DNA from: Alphaproteobacteria bacterium
Lineage (GTDB): Bacteria > Pseudomonadota > Alphaproteobacteria > Geminicoccales > Geminicoccaceae
Length of the DNA stretch: 46,911 nt
Assembly: GCA_026990035.1 (NCBI GenBank)
Contig: JALSIM010000035.1
Coordinates: 1-46,911 of the forward strand
Direction of reading: 5' to 3'
Translations under genes and position numbers: made by a program
In this document: in pieces, positions 45,593 through 46,911 of the stretch
How positions within the stretch are numbered: the first letter of the stretch is position 1
Layout of the letters: each line of letters opens with the position of its first letter
Notes under the pieces: generated by a model
What the model was told of the DNA's origin: nothing
Database searches by the model: none
What the model saw: only the letters and a program-made list of their open reading frames with translations

Positions 45593-46312
45593 CTAGCTCC
45601 GGGCTCGGACCGGGGCGATCTTCCCGTCGCGCAGGGCGAGGGCGTGGTCCATGCGTGTGGCGAGCTCCAGATTGTGGGTGGCGACCAGCGCCGCCGCGCC
45701 GGTCCGGCGGACCGTCTCGAGGAGCAGGACGAAGACCTCCTCGGCGGTGTGGGGATCGAGGTTGCCGGTCGGCTCGTCGGCCAGCACGAGTCGCGGCCCG
45801 TTGGCCAGCGCCCGGGCGATGGCCACCCGCTGCTGCTCGCCGCCGGAGAGCCGGCCGGGACGGTGGTCGAGGCGGTCGGCGAGACCGAGGCCGGTCAGCA
45901 GCTCCTCGGCCCGGGCCCGGGCCCGGCGCGGCGGGCGGCCGAGCAGGAGCTGCGGCAGGACCACGTTCTCGAGGGCGGAAAAGTCGGCCAGCAGATGATG
46001 GTACTGGTAGACGAAACCGATCCGCTCGCGGCGCAGGCGGGTGCGTTCGCGCTCCGACAGCCCGCCGCAATCGACGCCCTCGATCCGCACCGTCCCGGAG
46101 CTCGGCGGTTCGAGGAGCCCGGAAATGTGGAGCAGGGTCGATTTGCCCGAACCGGAAGGGCCGGTGAGAGCGGTCAGGCTGCCGGGTGGGATCTCCAGAT
46201 CGACCCCGCGGAGCACCTCCAGCACCACTTCGCCCTGGCGGAAGCGGCGATGCAGGTCGCGAAGCTCGAGGACCGGGACGGGACCGGCCCCGCCGCTCTC
46301 CGGTTCACTCAT
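45593..46312 (-). CDS. lolD: Lipoprotein-releasing ABC transporter ATPase LolD
   Basis: ATPase of LolCDE, which releases outer-membrane lipoproteins from the inner membrane to LolA. The 239 residues have Walker [13 protein letters not shown]-loop [18 protein letters not shown] (the YQ-HHLL-DF pattern of LolD), signature [15 protein letters not shown], Walker [13 protein letters not shown] and H-loop ATHNLEL. The start overlaps the end of the permease gene by 8 bases, consistent with the lolC-lolD operon. Confidence 0.95.
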   Translation of the reverse strand: MSEPESGGAGPVPVLELRDLHRRFRQGEVVLEVLRGVDLEIPPGSLTALTGPSGSGKSTLLHISGLLEPPSSGTVRIEGVDCGGLSERERTRLRRERIGFVYQYHHLLADFSALENVVLPQLLLGRPPRRARARAEELLTGLGLADRLDHRPGRLSGGEQQRVAIARALANGPRLVLADEPTGNLDPHTAEEVFVLLLETVRRTGAAALVATHNLELATRMDHALALRDGKIAPVRARS

Positions 46313-46911
46313 TGCGCAGGGCCTCGACCGGATCCAGCCGGGCCGCCCGCCAGGCCGGATAGACGGTCGCCAGCAGGGAAAGCAGAAGGCCCATCGCCAC
46401 CACGTTCACCACGTCGCCGGTCTCGACCTTGGCCGGGAGCTGGGAAAGAAAGCGGATTTCCGCGTTCCACAGCTCGAAGCCGGTGAGATTCTCGAGCAGG
46501 CGGCGGATGGTGTCGATGTTGAGGGAGAAGGCGAGGCCGAGGGCGAAGCCGAGGCCGGTGCCGACGACCCCGATGGTGGCCCCGCTGAGGACGAAGATCC
46601 GGGTCACGGCGGCACGCGTCGCCCCCATCGTCCGCAGGATGGCGATGTCCCGCCCCTTGCTCCGGACCAGCATGGTGAGCCCGGTGATGATGTTGAAGGC
46701 GGCCACCAGGATGATCAGGGTCAGGATCAGGAACATGACGTTGCGCTCGACCTCGAGGGCCGAGAAGAAGTTGGCGTTGAGCTGCTTCCAGGTGACCAGC
46801 CTGCCGGCGGTGCCGATCCGGTCGAGGAGCTTCGGGACCAGGCGGTCGATGCCCTCGGGGTCGATGGTGGTGATCTCGACCGCGTTGATCCGCTCGCCGA
46901 GCTGGAAATAG
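46305..46911 (-). CDS. lolC: Lipoprotein-releasing ABC permease LolC/LolE, C-terminal part (partial)
   Basis: The 5' part lies beyond the window; 202 codons are visible. The peptide ends in an FtsX-type domain with three membrane spans ([40 protein letters not shown] and [20 protein letters not shown]) and the conserved end [17 protein letters not shown]. The family [20 protein letters not shown] coupling-helix motif, which contacts the ATPase, follows the first span. Part of the periplasmic domain ([17 protein letters not shown]) precedes it. LolC and LolE cannot be separated from this portion; alphaproteobacteria usually have one such gene beside lolD. Confidence 0.92.
   Translation of the reverse strand, partial: YFQLGERINAVEITTIDPEGIDRLVPKLLDRIGTAGRLVTWKQLNANFFSALEVERNVMFLILTLIILVAAFNIITGLTMLVRSKGRDIAILRTMGATRAAVTRIFVLSGATIGVVGTGLGFALGLAFSLNIDTIRRLLENLTGFELWNAEIRFLSQLPAKVETGDVVNVVAMGLLLSLLATVYPAWRAARLDPVEALRNE

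Noticed and set aside
1-46911. CRISPR array, insertion sequence or rRNA
   Set aside because: No spaced repeat series, no transposase motif, no terminal inverted repeats with target duplication, and no rRNA sequence were seen.

Overview
This window reads as part of an alphaproteobacterial chromosome, GC-rich throughout. The basis is gene order and family type: an S4 protein of the alphaproteobacterial kind, the run purC-purS-purQ-purL-bolA-grxD, two glutamyl-tRNA synthetases with the second in a gltX-cysS-cimA-trmJ run, gltA-gltX-comEC side by side, a CheA with its own receiver domain, and a CtrA-like box in front of the chemotaxis operon. Genus cannot be told from the sequence alone. Genes are packed tightly, with ten or more 4-base stop/start overlaps of the ATGA or GTGA kind.

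Layout. (1) 1-8228, motility: the 3' end of a flagellin gene, a gene-free stretch of about 2 kb rich in palindromes, then a leftward chemotaxis operon (58-aa small ORF, cheA, cheW, cheY, cheB, cheR). (2) 8382-14429: ettA (translation throttle), a Kef-type K+/H+ antiporter coupled to a 6-TM K+ channel with a cyclic-nucleotide-binding domain, and citrate synthase. (3) 14511-20416: gltX, divergent comEC, and a stand-alone polysaccharide copolymerase/BY-kinase gene. (4) 20486-26287: gltX2, cysS, cimA, trmJ and rpsD. (5) 26265-28287: a PL5 alginate lyase-like gene facing a DUF3108 gene, with overlapping 5' ends. (6) 28314-34682: the leftward purine operon with bolA and grxD at its end, then glutamine-dependent NAD synthetase. 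(7) 34794-37776: an internally deleted LysR gene, a DadA-like oxidoreductase, a DMT-family permease and tRNA-Arg(ACG). (8) 37777-43812: an accessory-looking block of two small unknown proteins followed by a YhaO-like nuclease and a YhaN-like SMC ATPase (an SbcCD/Mre11-Rad50 analogue), closed by a strong hairpin. (9) 43816-46911, leftward: a DUF2905 membrane protein, a winged-helix protein with an RMF-like tail, a persulfide-dioxygenase-like metallo-hydrolase, lolD and the 3' part of lolC/E.

Most of the window is core metabolism and translation. The least explained parts are block 8 beside the tRNA, the winged-helix/RMF-like gene whose start lies in a perfect 14-bp inverted repeat, the alginate lyase with all four catalytic residues but no alginate genes around it, the LysR remnant, and the 2-kb gap behind flagellin. 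Function calls come from motif recognition by eye; no database search or folding program was run.
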